Made by a program: the position numbers and the translations under genes | Notes under the pieces: generated by a model | The model's database searches: none | What the model was told of the DNA's origin: nothing | Seen by the model: the letters and a program-made list of their open reading frames with translations, nothing else | In this document: positions 18,941 to 26,811 of the stretch, piece by piece | Numbering within the stretch: position 1 is the stretch's first letter | Layout of the letters: each line of letters begins with the position of its first letter | Source of the DNA: Rhodoferax potami | GTDB taxonomy: Bacteria > Pseudomonadota > Gammaproteobacteria > Burkholderiales > Burkholderiaceae_C | Direction: 5' to 3' | DNA length: 64,000 bases | Assembly (NCBI RefSeq): GCF_032193805.1 | Contig: NZ_JAVBIK010000001.1 | Span: forward strand, 3,555,001-3,619,000

Positions 18941-19009
18941 GGCGGCATTGCCGCTTCCCCCTTGCAGGGGGCAACACCAGCGGCCCGGCATAGCCGGTTC
19001 CGCGGTGTT
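18941..19009 (+). repeat. Hairpin-rich intergenic repeat between sucB and lpd
   Basis: Three stem-loops occur in a row. GCGGC-ATT-GCCGC lies at 18942-18954. CCCCC-TTGCA-GGGGG lies at 18957-18971. A long nested hairpin at 18973-19009 has pairs AACACC/GGTGTT, GCGG/CCGC and CCGGC/GCCGG around an ATA loop. The density of perfect complementarity is unusual for a spacer. I recall similar GC-rich repeats in Comamonadaceae spacers but could not check. It may be a REP/BIME-like element or an mRNA-processing site inside the suc operon. Confidence 0.55.
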
Positions 19010-19065
19010 TCTGTAAGCAGGCACTGTGATCCTGCTGAATCTCTGGAATTAGAAGCGAGAAATTC

Positions 19066-20493
19066 ATGAGCAAACAATTTGACGTGGTCGTCATTGGCGG
19101 TGGCCCCGGTGGTTACATAGCCGCCATCCGCGCAGCCCAGCTGGGCTTCAACGTGGCCTGTATCGACGAGTGGAAGAATGCCGCTGGCGGTCCCGCTCCC
19201 GGCGGTACCTGCACCAACGTGGGTTGTATTCCTTCCAAGGCTTTGCTGCAATCGTCTGAGCACTTCAACCATGCCAACCACCACTTTGCCGAACACGGCA
19301 TTACGGCCACTGGCGTGAGCATGGATGTGGCCAAGATGCTCGCCCGCAAGAACACCGTGGTGAAGCAAAACAACGACGGCATCTTGTACTTGTTCAAAAA
19401 GAACAAGATTGCGTTTTTCCACGGTCGTGGCTCTTTCGTCAAAGCCGCTGAAGGCGGCTACGAAATCAAGGTGGCCGGCGCTGCCGAAGAAACCATCACC
19501 GGCAAGCAAATCATCATCGCGACAGGCTCCAATGCCCGCGCATTGCCCGGTACGCCTTTTGATGAAGTCAATGTGTTGTCCAACGACGGCGCTTTGAACA
19601 TCGGCGAAGTGCCCAAGAAGTTGGGCTTGATCGGCTCCGGCGTGATCGGCCTCGAAATGGGTTCCGTATGGAAGCGTTTGGGTTCCGAAGTGACTATTTT
19701 GGAAGGCCTGCCGACCTTCCTTGGTGCCGTGGATGAAGGCGTGGCAAAGGAAGCCTTCAAAGCTTTCACCAAGCAAGGGCTGAAGATTGAGCTGGGCGTG
19801 AAAGTTGGCGAGATCAAAAACGGCAAAAAGGGCGTGTCTGTTGCCTACACCAACGCCAAGGGCGAAGCACAGACGTTAGATGTCGACAAACTCATCATCT
19901 CCATCGGCCGCGTGCCCAACACCATCGGTCTGAACACCGAGGCAGTGGGCTTGGCGCTGGACGAGCGTGGCGCGATCGTGGTGGATGGCAACTGCAAAAC
20001 CAATCTGCCCGGTGTTTGGGCGGTGGGCGACGTGGTGCGTGGCCCGATGTTGGCGCACAAGGCGGAAGAAGAGGGCGTTGCCGTGGCTGAGCGCATTGCC
20101 GGTCAACACGGTCACGTGAACTTCAACACGATTCCTTGGGTGATCTACACCAGCCCTGAAATCGCATGGGTCGGCCGCACAGAGCAACAGCTCAAGGCAG
20201 ATGGCGTGGCGTACAAGGCTGGTCAGTTCCCGTTCTTGGCGAATGGCCGTGCACGCGCTTTGGGCGACACCACCGGTTTCGTGAAGTTCTTGGCCGATGC
20301 CACGACGGACGAAATCCTGGGCGTTCACATCGTTGGACCACAAGCCTCCGAGCTGATTTCTGAAGCCGTGGTGGCTATGGAGTTCAAGGCCAGTGCGGAA
20401 GACATCGCACGCATCTGCCATGCACACCCCTCCTTGAGTGAAGCCACCAAGGAAGCGGCGTTGGCCGTGGACAAGCGTACGCTGAACTTCTGA
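19066..20493 (+). CDS. lpd: Dihydrolipoyl dehydrogenase (E3)
   Basis: A 475-residue FAD-dependent pyridine nucleotide-disulfide oxidoreductase. It has the N-terminal FAD motif [14 protein letters not shown], the redox-active disulfide C49/C54 in [13 protein letters not shown], the NAD-binding [15 protein letters not shown], the second FAD motif GVWAVGDVV and the C-terminal interface motif with the catalytic histidine and glutamate in [16 protein letters not shown]. It reoxidises the dihydrolipoyl group of SucB with NAD. As last gene of the suc operon it mainly serves 2-oxoglutarate dehydrogenase, though it may be shared with other complexes. Confidence 0.96.
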   Translation: MSKQFDVVVIGGGPGGYIAAIRAAQLGFNVACIDEWKNAAGGPAPGGTCTNVGCIPSKALLQSSEHFNHANHHFAEHGITATGVSMDVAKMLARKNTVVKQNNDGILYLFKKNKIAFFHGRGSFVKAAEGGYEIKVAGAAEETITGKQIIIATGSNARALPGTPFDEVNVLSNDGALNIGEVPKKLGLIGSGVIGLEMGSVWKRLGSEVTILEGLPTFLGAVDEGVAKEAFKAFTKQGLKIELGVKVGEIKNGKKGVSVAYTNAKGEAQTLDVDKLIISIGRVPNTIGLNTEAVGLALDERGAIVVDGNCKTNLPGVWAVGDVVRGPMLAHKAEEEGVAVAERIAGQHGHVNFNTIPWVIYTSPEIAWVGRTEQQLKADGVAYKAGQFPFLANGRARALGDTTGFVKFLADATTDEILGVHIVGPQASELISEAVVAMEFKASAEDIARICHAHPSLSEATKEAALAVDKRTLNF

Positions 20494-20511
20494 TCGGTTT
20501 TTTTGCCAAAT

Positions 20512-20556
20512 AAGCTGCTAGCCCGCATGAATAATGCGCTAGCAGCTTCTCTTTTT
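20512..20556 (+). terminator. Terminator after lpd, formed by a copy of the dispersed repeat
   Basis: An 11-bp perfect stem AAGCTGCTAGC (20512-20522) pairs with GCTAGCAGCTT (20538-20548) and is followed by CTCTTTTTG, which fits an intrinsic terminator ending the suc operon. Read on the minus strand, the stem and loop (AGCTGCTAGCGCATTAT, then GGGCTAGCAGC) align with the dispersed repeat at 47443, 51849 and 61200, so this copy appears to have been shaped into, or always serves as, a terminator. Confidence 0.7.
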
Positions 20557-20576
20557 GTTGCATACCGGAGTAAGCC

Positions 20577-21674
20577 TTGAGCGTTAAAGAAGCCTACGAG
20601 GCGGAGTTGAAGGTCCGTGGATACACAGCCGACCCTGCACAGTTGCGTGCCGTGGAGGCTTTGGAGCGCTGTGCCAGCGATTGGGCTGCGTACAAAGCGA
20701 AGCGCTCGAATGCCCTCAAGAAGCTGATCAATCGGCCCGAGATTCCAAAGGGCGTGTACATGTTCGGCGGGGTAGGGCGGGGAAAGAGCTTCCTGATGGA
20801 TTGCTTTTTCAATGCCGTTCCGCTCAAGCGCAAAACCCGCTTGCATTTCCATGAGTTCATGCGCGAGGTACACCACGAACTGGTGAACCTGCAAGGCACG
20901 GTGAATCCGCTGGATGAGCTGGGTAAGCGTATGTCCAAGCGTTACCGCTTGATTTGCTTTGACGAGTTCCACGTGGCGGACATTACCGACGCCATGATCC
21001 TTCACCGTTTGCTCAACGCCCTGTTTGACAACGGGGTAGGTTTTGTGACGACCTCGAATTTCAAGCCGGATGACCTCTACCCCGGCGGCCTGCACCGGGA
21101 CCGCATCTTGCCGGCCATTGCTTTGTTGAACGCGAAGCTGGAGGTGCTCAACGTGGATAACGGGACCGATTACCGCCGGCGCACCCTGGAGGATGCCAAG
21201 CTTTACCACGTGCCCAATGGCCCGGTGGCAGATGCAGCGATGACGGCCACCTTCAATGCATTGGCCGAGCAGCATGATGAAGACCCTCTGCTGCATATCG
21301 AGTCGCGCCAGATCGGCGCGGTGCGCAAAGCAGGGGGCGTGGTGTGGTTTGACTTCAAGACCTTGTGTGGTGGTCCCCGCTCGCAAAATGATTACCTCGA
21401 AATCGCCTCACGTTTCCACACCGTCTTCCTGAGTGGTGTGCCGCACATGCCGGTGCGCATGGCATCCGAAGCCCGGCGCTTCACCTGGTTGGTGGATGTG
21501 CTCTATGACCGCCGCGTAAAACTGATCATGTCTGCAGATGTAGCCCCGGAGCAGTTGTATACCGAAGGTCCCATGTCCCATGAATTTCCGCGCACGGTGT
21601 CCCGCTTGACAGAAATGCAGTCCAAAGAGTTTTTGGAGCTTGAGCGTCGTACGGTGGATACCCGATTGACATGA
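20577..21674 (+). CDS. zapE: Cell division protein ZapE (AFG1-like ATPase)
   Basis: A 365-residue P-loop ATPase of the AFG1/ZapE family. Walker A is FGGVGRGKSFLMD, Walker B is LICFDEFHVADITDAM, and FVTTSNFKPDDLYPGG carries the sensor-1 asparagine typical of the group. ZapE associates with the Z-ring and affects its stability during constriction in E. coli. The start is TTG at 20577, six bases after CCGGAG; no upstream ATG or GTG fits. It follows sucAB-lpd as in many betaproteobacteria but is separated by a terminator. Its stop overlaps the next gene as ATGA. Confidence 0.9.
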   Translation: MSVKEAYEAELKVRGYTADPAQLRAVEALERCASDWAAYKAKRSNALKKLINRPEIPKGVYMFGGVGRGKSFLMDCFFNAVPLKRKTRLHFHEFMREVHHELVNLQGTVNPLDELGKRMSKRYRLICFDEFHVADITDAMILHRLLNALFDNGVGFVTTSNFKPDDLYPGGLHRDRILPAIALLNAKLEVLNVDNGTDYRRRTLEDAKLYHVPNGPVADAAMTATFNALAEQHDEDPLLHIESRQIGAVRKAGGVVWFDFKTLCGGPRSQNDYLEIASRFHTVFLSGVPHMPVRMASEARRFTWLVDVLYDRRVKLIMSADVAPEQLYTEGPMSHEFPRTVSRLTEMQSKEFLELERRTVDTRLT

Positions 21675-22219
21675 AAATTTTGTCCTTCGTGGTCCGCTTG
21701 GTCTTGCTGCAGGCAGTTTTCTTGCCCGCCTTTGCTGACTCGCTGGAGGCAGTAGAGGCTGAGCGACAGCAGTTGCAGTTCGAAGGTTCTCGTATCGAGT
21801 CGGCGTGCTATGACCGGTTTGCGGTCAATGCCTGCTTGTCAAAGTGGAGCGCTGAACGGCGTGCTCGCGCTGCAGCCTTGCGCAAGCGTGAACTCGCTTT
21901 GCGTGATTCAGAGCGCACGGAGCGTACACGCGAACAGCTAGAACGGCTTGAGGACAAGAAAACCGAGCAAACCAAGCGGCTGGAAGAAATGGCCAAAGAA
22001 CCTGTCGCGGAGCGCGTACCCAAAACAGCGCCGGTGCCACAGCCCCTTGACCGACCAGAAGTAAATGACTCGCCGGCTGCGATAAGCCCGGAGCAAGCCC
22101 AAGCCAATCGCGCGGCGTTCGAAGCCAAACTGGAAGAAGCCGCACGCCGCAAAGCCGAGGTAGAGAAGCGCATCCAAGACAAGCCCGACAGGGCAGAGCC
22201 GCTTCCGATCAGTCAGTGA
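21671..22219 (+). CDS. Exported coiled-coil protein of unknown function
   Basis: A 182-residue protein translationally coupled to zapE through an ATGA overlap. Residues 1-22 form a Sec signal peptide ending in AFADS. The mature part is highly charged and helical: heptad-like stretches around residues 30-115, with two cysteines in SACYDRFAVNACLSKW that could form a disulfide, a Pro-rich hinge (about 120-140), and a second charged helix to the end. I do not recognise a named domain. The layout suggests a soluble periplasmic structural or envelope-linked protein. Coupling to a cell-division ATPase makes a division or envelope role worth testing, but that is inference. Confidence 0.7.
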   Translation: MKILSFVVRLVLLQAVFLPAFADSLEAVEAERQQLQFEGSRIESACYDRFAVNACLSKWSAERRARAAALRKRELALRDSERTERTREQLERLEDKKTEQTKRLEEMAKEPVAERVPKTAPVPQPLDRPEVNDSPAAISPEQAQANRAAFEAKLEEAARRKAEVEKRIQDKPDRAEPLPISQ

Positions 22220-22245
22220 TTTGGAAGGTCGGTCGGGAACCCCTC

Positions 22246-23007
22246 TTAATGCTGAAGGGTTTCGACTTTGACAATCACGACAGATAAGTTGTCACCGCCG
22301 CCGTGGGCCCGCGAACGTGCTTTCTCGATCAAAAACTCGGTAGCCTCGCGGGCGGAGAGTGTGGAGAGCACGGAGCCCAGTTCGCCATTGTTGAAGTAGT
22401 GCCAAACTCCGTCGCTGCACGCCATGAGTACATCACCAGCCCGGAGCTGCGGGATAAAGTGAAAATCGATGGGTGGATCGTTATCAGTACCGAGGCAGCC
22501 CATCAAGATATTTGACTGGGGGTGGGTAGCGGCCTGTTCTTCCGTGATTTCCCCGCGATTGATCAAGGCTTGCACGTAAGAATGGTCCATGGTTCGTTTA
22601 ACGAACCGGTTTCCATGGAACTGGTAAACCCGGGAGTCACCGGTATGGGCCCAATGACAGTCGCCGCCGGGATTGATCAAGAACGCTGCAAGGGTGCTAT
22701 GCGGCTCTTCTTCTGAGGAAATCGCAGTCAACTTGATCACGATATGCGCTTCTTCCACCACTTGGCGCAATGTAACGGCGGCATCGTCCGTAGCGGGATC
22801 GTAGCGCTCAAAGAGCTGCTTCGCTGTGAGCATGACTTGGTCTGAGGCTTTCCTGCCGCCACTGCGTCCACCCATGCCGTCAGCCACGATCGCCAAAATG
22901 CATCCGTTTACCCTCGGATGTTTGAATAGCGAGACTTGGTCCTGCTGATATTCGCGGTCACCCTTGTGGATGCCGGTAGAGGCGCTGAGGCGGTAACCAG
23001 AGGACAT
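22246..23007 (-). CDS. PP2C-family serine/threonine protein phosphatase
   Basis: A 253-residue PPM/PP2C phosphatase similar to bacterial Stp1/PstP. The metal-binding motifs are visible in order: GDREYQQDQVSLF near the N-terminus, VADGMGGRSGG, HTGDSRVYQF, ACSDGVWHYF and GGGDNLSVV near the C-terminus. It would remove phosphate from Ser/Thr residues in the cytoplasm. I chose ATG at 23007, just ahead of the domain; a GTG at 23097 would add 30 residues with no family resemblance. No Ser/Thr kinase gene is next to it, which is unusual, since these phosphatases often sit beside their kinase. Confidence 0.87.
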   Translation of the reverse strand: MSSGYRLSASTGIHKGDREYQQDQVSLFKHPRVNGCILAIVADGMGGRSGGRKASDQVMLTAKQLFERYDPATDDAAVTLRQVVEEAHIVIKLTAISSEEEPHSTLAAFLINPGGDCHWAHTGDSRVYQFHGNRFVKRTMDHSYVQALINRGEITEEQAATHPQSNILMGCLGTDNDPPIDFHFIPQLRAGDVLMACSDGVWHYFNNGELGSVLSTLSAREATEFLIEKARSRAHGGGDNLSVVIVKVETLQH

Positions 23008-23117
23008 GGAGTGGTGCTTGCGAAAAAATCGGTCGTGTGCGGGTATGGCAGGCCGTATTATCGAGCGGCCGTTGCTTCTGGCGGTCAGTTTAACCACCTT
23101 GTCGGCCGCTTTTACCT

Positions 23118-23324
23118 TTGGAAACTAATCTACATTCACCTGAGCGTCGGCTCATTGAGCTCCGTATGGCGCACAGCGATCTTGACGCATGCATTGATCT
23201 TGCATCCTCGCAAGGCGGCATCAAAGATGAGTTGCTGCTTCAGCGCCTCAAGAAACGGCGCTTGGGGTTGCGCGATGCCATTTTCCAGCTGCAGCGCAGT
23301 TTGGGTCCGAACGAATCCGCCTGA
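23118..23324 (+). CDS. YdcH/DUF465-family small helical protein
   Basis: A 68-residue protein matching the YdcH (DUF465) pattern: RLIELRMAHSDLDACID, then a helical hairpin with LLLQRLKKRRLGLRDAIFQLQR. The start appears to be TTG at 23118; the next start, ATG at 23166, would remove conserved residues. Its stop codon overlaps the ATG of the dinG-family gene (TGATG), so the two were cotranslated before the helicase gene was disrupted. The function of the family is unknown; a short antiparallel coiled coil is expected. Confidence 0.75.
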   Translation: METNLHSPERRLIELRMAHSDLDACIDLASSQGGIKDELLLQRLKKRRLGLRDAIFQLQRSLGPNESA

Positions 23325-24367
23325 TGTCTGAAGTGGTTGCTGCCGTTGAGGCTGTGTTCAGTGATGCGGGCGCGCTCGCACAATCCGTCCCGGAGTACGT
23401 GCCACGTACTGGGCAGATCCAAATGGCGCGCGTGGTCGCTGAAACAATGGAAACCGGCGGAACACTTGTTGTGGAAGCCGGCACGGGGATTGGTAAGACC
23501 TATGCCTATCTCGTTCCCTCGCTGCTCAGCGGGCATAAGGTGTTGATATCTACCGCTACCAAAGCGCTGCAGGACCAGTTGTTCGGTCGCGACATTCCGG
23601 CGGTCATAGCCATGCTCAAAAGCCCAGCCAGAGTGGCACTGCTCAAGGGTCGTAGCAGTTATCTTTGCCTGCACCGGCTGACTAATGCGCGGCATGACGG
23701 TATGCTGCAGACCGCGGCGCCGTTGCGTTTGTTGGGGCAAGTCGAGCAATGGGCGGTATCGACCCGTTTCGGGGATGTTGCAGAGGTGCCTGCTTTGGAG
23801 GAGTCTGCCCAAGTTTTGCCGTTAGTGACCTCCACCCGGGAAAACTGCGGAGCATCCAAGTGCCCCCGTTACACCGATTGTTTTTTGTACAAAGCGCGGC
23901 GTGACGCCATGAATGCAGACATGGTGGTGATCAACCACCATTTGTTTTTTGCTGATGCGAATGTGCGTGAGTCCGGAGTGGCTGAATTACTGCCCACCGT
24001 GAACACGGTGGTCTTTGATGAAGCGCACCAACTCAATGACATCGGTGTTCAGTTTTTGGGGCGTCAATGGTCGACAGGCCAGGCCTTGGCTTTGGGGCGC
24101 GATGCGGTCTTTACGGGTGCACAGTGTGCGCGCGGACTTGCCGATTGGCCTCACCTGGTCGAGCAGATGGAAATGGCGGTGGTCGCTCTGCATGCGGTGT
24201 TCACGGAGCAAGGGGGTGCGCCGCAACGTGCCTTGTGGGCGCTGGGAGTTCCAGATGGTTTGTCCCCTGCAATTTGGACTTCGCGGATGGTGCGCTTTGT
24301 GGACACGATCCGGACGCTCACGATGGCGCTCCGTAACCGGTCACTGTCCGGCGTTCTTGCGAACTGA
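23324..24367 (+). pseudogene. dinG: DinG-family ATP-dependent helicase, 5' half, interrupted by IS66
   Basis: The N-terminal 336 codons of an XPD/DinG-like 5'-3' helicase, followed by 12 codons read into the insertion element. Walker A is GTGIGKTYAYL. The iron-sulfur cysteines are in SYLCLHRL and ENCGASKCPRYTDC. The DEAH box is VVFDEAHQL, so the first motor lobe is intact up to the break at 24332. The rest of the gene continues at 26812. Joining 24332 to 26812 restores one uninterrupted frame of 666 residues, the normal size for DinG/YoaA. The two pieces cannot form a normal helicase unless the element excises. Confidence 0.9.
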
Positions 24368-24418
24368 TTGCAGGTACCAAAGAATGCGCCCTGATCAACA
24401 AACAGGACGGGGTCGGAT

Positions 24419-24757
24419 ATGGAAGAGACGCAGAGCGTGCTCAGGCGTGCAGTGTTGAGTGAACAGACTTGGGCTGAGGTACTGGATCGTTTTGACCGCG
24501 CTGGATTGACGATAGATGAATTTTGCAGCCGCGAAGGCATCAGTCGCAGCAGCCTTGCTCGCCGACGCACGCTTAGGAATAAACAGAGGGGAATCGCGTC
24601 CCCGCTGCGAACGAACAAGGTAGCCCCCACCACCGTGCCGAAGGCGGCGTTCGTTGATCTGGGCGACCTTGCTGGAGTGCACGGCAGCGGCAATGGAGCC
24701 ATGGAGTTACGCATCGAACTCGGCTCGGGCATGAGTTTGCATCTGGTACGCCGGTAA
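24419..24757 (+). CDS. IS66-family accessory protein TnpA-like (OrfA)
   Basis: A 112-residue protein in the first position of the IS66 element. It carries a helix-turn-helix region in its first half (FDRAGLTIDEFCSREGIS, SRSSLARRR), typical of the TnpA/OrfA accessory protein required for IS66 transposition, and a conserved C-terminal strand region (MELRIELGSGMSLHL). Its stop overlaps the tnpB start as TAATG, indicating translational coupling. Its precise biochemical role in this family is not established. Confidence 0.9.
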   Translation: MEETQSVLRRAVLSEQTWAEVLDRFDRAGLTIDEFCSREGISRSSLARRRTLRNKQRGIASPLRTNKVAPTTVPKAAFVDLGDLAGVHGSGNGAMELRIELGSGMSLHLVRR

Positions 24758-25104
24758 TGTTCTTTCCCGAGGGCCGCATTCGCGTGTTCCTGTATGGCCA
24801 AGCTGCCGATATGCGCCAGTCCTACGACGGCTTGTACGCTCTGGCACGCCAGGGGTTTGAAGTGGATGTGCTGGCCGGACACATGTTTGTTTTCATCAAC
24901 CGGCGGCAAACACAGATGAAGGTGCTGTACTTTGACCGCAGCGGCTGGTGCCTGTGGTGCAAGCGTTTGGAGAGCGGCAAGTTCTCCCGTAAAGGCGTTC
25001 AAGGCGGCAGTGGCGAGATCGACTGCACGGCGCTCAAACTGATGCTCGAAGGCATCGAAGTGCGCCGACGCCACAAACGCTACCAACACCCTGCGCGGAG
25101 GTGA
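24757..25104 (+). CDS. IS66-family accessory protein TnpB-like (Orf2)
   Basis: A 115-residue protein matching the well-conserved IS66 Orf2 family: RIRVFLYGQAADMRQSYDGL at the start, then LAGHMFVFINRRQTQMKVL and YFDRSGWCLWCKRLE. It is required together with TnpA and TnpC for transposition in studied IS66 members, though its activity is not defined. It is not related to the RNA-guided nuclease also called TnpB. The start codon overlaps the tnpA stop. Confidence 0.93.
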   Translation: MFFPEGRIRVFLYGQAADMRQSYDGLYALARQGFEVDVLAGHMFVFINRRQTQMKVLYFDRSGWCLWCKRLESGKFSRKGVQGGSGEIDCTALKLMLEGIEVRRRHKRYQHPARR

Positions 25105-25173
25105 CGATGTGCCCATTTTCAATCCGGAGAAGCACTCTTTTGCTTTGTCCCTAAAGGCCGCAAGATAAGGCCC

Positions 25174-26775
25174 ATGTCGATGCCCAATACCAGCACTCCC
25201 ACATTTACCGTCGAAACGGTCATGGGGCTGTCGCCGCAGAGCATCGCGCAGACACTGCAAGCACAGGCCGCCAGCATCAGCGCGCTGGAGCAGCAGCTCG
25301 AATGGTTCAAACGCCAACTCTTTGGCAAGAAGAGCGAGCGCTTTGCACCCTTGCCCGATGCGCAGCAAATGCACCTGGGGCAACTCCTGGGCGACCTCCC
25401 TGCCACTGATGCGCCCGAAGCCGACTCCGACTCCAACACCATCCCTGCACACCAGCGACGCAAACCCCGCAGCAACTTTGCCGACGAGGGCACGCCCGCA
25501 TCGTTCTTTGACGAAACCAAGGTGCCCGTGCACACCATCGAGCTGGCCAACCCCGAGACCAAAGACCTCTCGCCCGATCAGTACGAGGTTGTCAGCCAGA
25601 AGGTCAGCCACCGCTTGGCACAGCGCCCCGGTGCCTATGTGGTGCTGAAGTATGTGCGCTCTGTCATCAAGCGCCACGACACGCAAACCCTGCACTGTGC
25701 GGGCGCGCCAACAGGCATCATTGAGGGCAGCCGCGCTGACGTGAGCTTGCTCGCAGGCGTTGTTGTTGACAAGTTTGCCTGGCACATTCCGCTGTACCGG
25801 CAGCACCAGCGCCTGAGCCAAGCGGGCTTCAAACTCAGCCGGGCGTGGCTGACGCAACTGGCGCAAAAGACCATTTCCCTGCTGGAGCCGATTTACGACA
25901 CGCAGCTCGAGTCGATCCGCAACAGCCGGGTCAAGGCAATGGACGAGACCCCCATCAAGGCCGGGCGCAGTGGGCCCGGCAAGATGAAGGCGGCCTACTT
26001 CTGGCCTGTGTACGGCGAACTCGATGAGGTGTGCTTTGCCTATTTCGAGTCGCGCCGCCACGAGCACGTACAGCAGGCATTGGGGCTGCCAGGGGCCACA
26101 GATGCCGTGTTGCTCACTGACGGCTATGAGGCCTATGCACGTTACGCTGCCAAGACCGGCATTACGCATGCCCAATGCTGGGCGCACTGCAGGCGTGGCT
26201 TCTTTGAAGCTCTAGGGGCCGAGCCACAGGCCGCTGGCCAGGCGCTGCAGCAAATTGGCGAGATTTACGCCCAGGAAGAAGCCATTCGTGAACGTGACCT
26301 CTACGGGGATGCCAAACGAGAGCACCGTCTAAGCCACAGCAAACCGCTGGTGCAGAACTTCTTTGAATGGGTGGATTTGCAGTTCGAGCGGCAAGGCTTC
26401 CTGCCCAGCAATCCGTTGACCAAGGCATTGGCCTATGCACGCGAGCGCCGCGCGCAACTGCAGGTGTTTCTGGGCGATGCGGATGTGGCCATGGATACGA
26501 ACCATCTGGAACGCGCCTTGCGCGCGATACCAATGGGCAGGCGCAATTGGTTATTCTGCTGGACGGAGGTGGGCGCCAAGCGCGCGGGCATCATGCAGAG
26601 CCTGATCGTGACATGCCGTTTACATGACATTGACCCCTACACCTACCTGGTTGATGTCTTGCAACGCGTAGGCCACCACCCCGCCTCCAGAGTTTCAGAA
26701 CTGACGCCTCGTCAATGGAAGCAGCACTTCGCCGAGAATCCATTGCGTTCACCATTACACGGTTTGGTAACGTAG
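25174..26775 (+). CDS. IS66-family transposase TnpC
   Basis: A 533-residue DDE transposase. It has an N-terminal coiled-coil-like region (ALEQQLEWFKRQLFGKKSE), then a zinc-finger-like and linker segment. The catalytic core has D257 in VKAMDETPIK, D316 in LLTDGYEAY and E446 in NHLERALRAI, with the family string AQCWAHCRRGFFEAL between. It ends with the IS66 C-terminal domain (LIVTCRLHDIDPYTYLVDVL). Full length and free of stops, so it is presumably active. It ends 28 bp before the right terminal repeat edge. Confidence 0.95.
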   Translation: MSMPNTSTPTFTVETVMGLSPQSIAQTLQAQAASISALEQQLEWFKRQLFGKKSERFAPLPDAQQMHLGQLLGDLPATDAPEADSDSNTIPAHQRRKPRSNFADEGTPASFFDETKVPVHTIELANPETKDLSPDQYEVVSQKVSHRLAQRPGAYVVLKYVRSVIKRHDTQTLHCAGAPTGIIEGSRADVSLLAGVVVDKFAWHIPLYRQHQRLSQAGFKLSRAWLTQLAQKTISLLEPIYDTQLESIRNSRVKAMDETPIKAGRSGPGKMKAAYFWPVYGELDEVCFAYFESRRHEHVQQALGLPGATDAVLLTDGYEAYARYAAKTGITHAQCWAHCRRGFFEALGAEPQAAGQALQQIGEIYAQEEAIRERDLYGDAKREHRLSHSKPLVQNFFEWVDLQFERQGFLPSNPLTKALAYARERRAQLQVFLGDADVAMDTNHLERALRAIPMGRRNWLFCWTEVGAKRAGIMQSLIVTCRLHDIDPYTYLVDVLQRVGHHPASRVSELTPRQWKQHFAENPLRSPLHGLVT

Positions 26776-26811
26776 GCAATAACGCCGGACAGTGACCGGT
26801 TACGGCGCTCC

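Larger units (their letters stand above)
24333..26803 (+). mobile_element. Complete IS66-family insertion sequence, 2471 bp
   Basis: The element starts GTAACCGGTCACTGTCCGGC and ends with the matching inverted sequence; the terminal inverted repeats agree at 27 of the first 28 positions. It is flanked by a perfect 8-bp target duplication GGCGCTCC (24325-24332 and 26804-26811); 8 bp and a GTAA terminus are both typical of IS66. Inside are the three standard genes tnpA-, tnpB- and tnpC-like, all intact and in the same orientation as the disrupted dinG gene. Everything needed for movement appears present, so the insertion is probably recent. Confidence 0.96.

Noticed and set aside
24757..25104. 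The name TnpB suggests an RNA-guided nuclease.
   Set aside because: The IS66 Orf2 protein is only 115 residues and unrelated to the IS200/IS605 TnpB nuclease. There is no RuvC motif and no omega-RNA candidate next to it.
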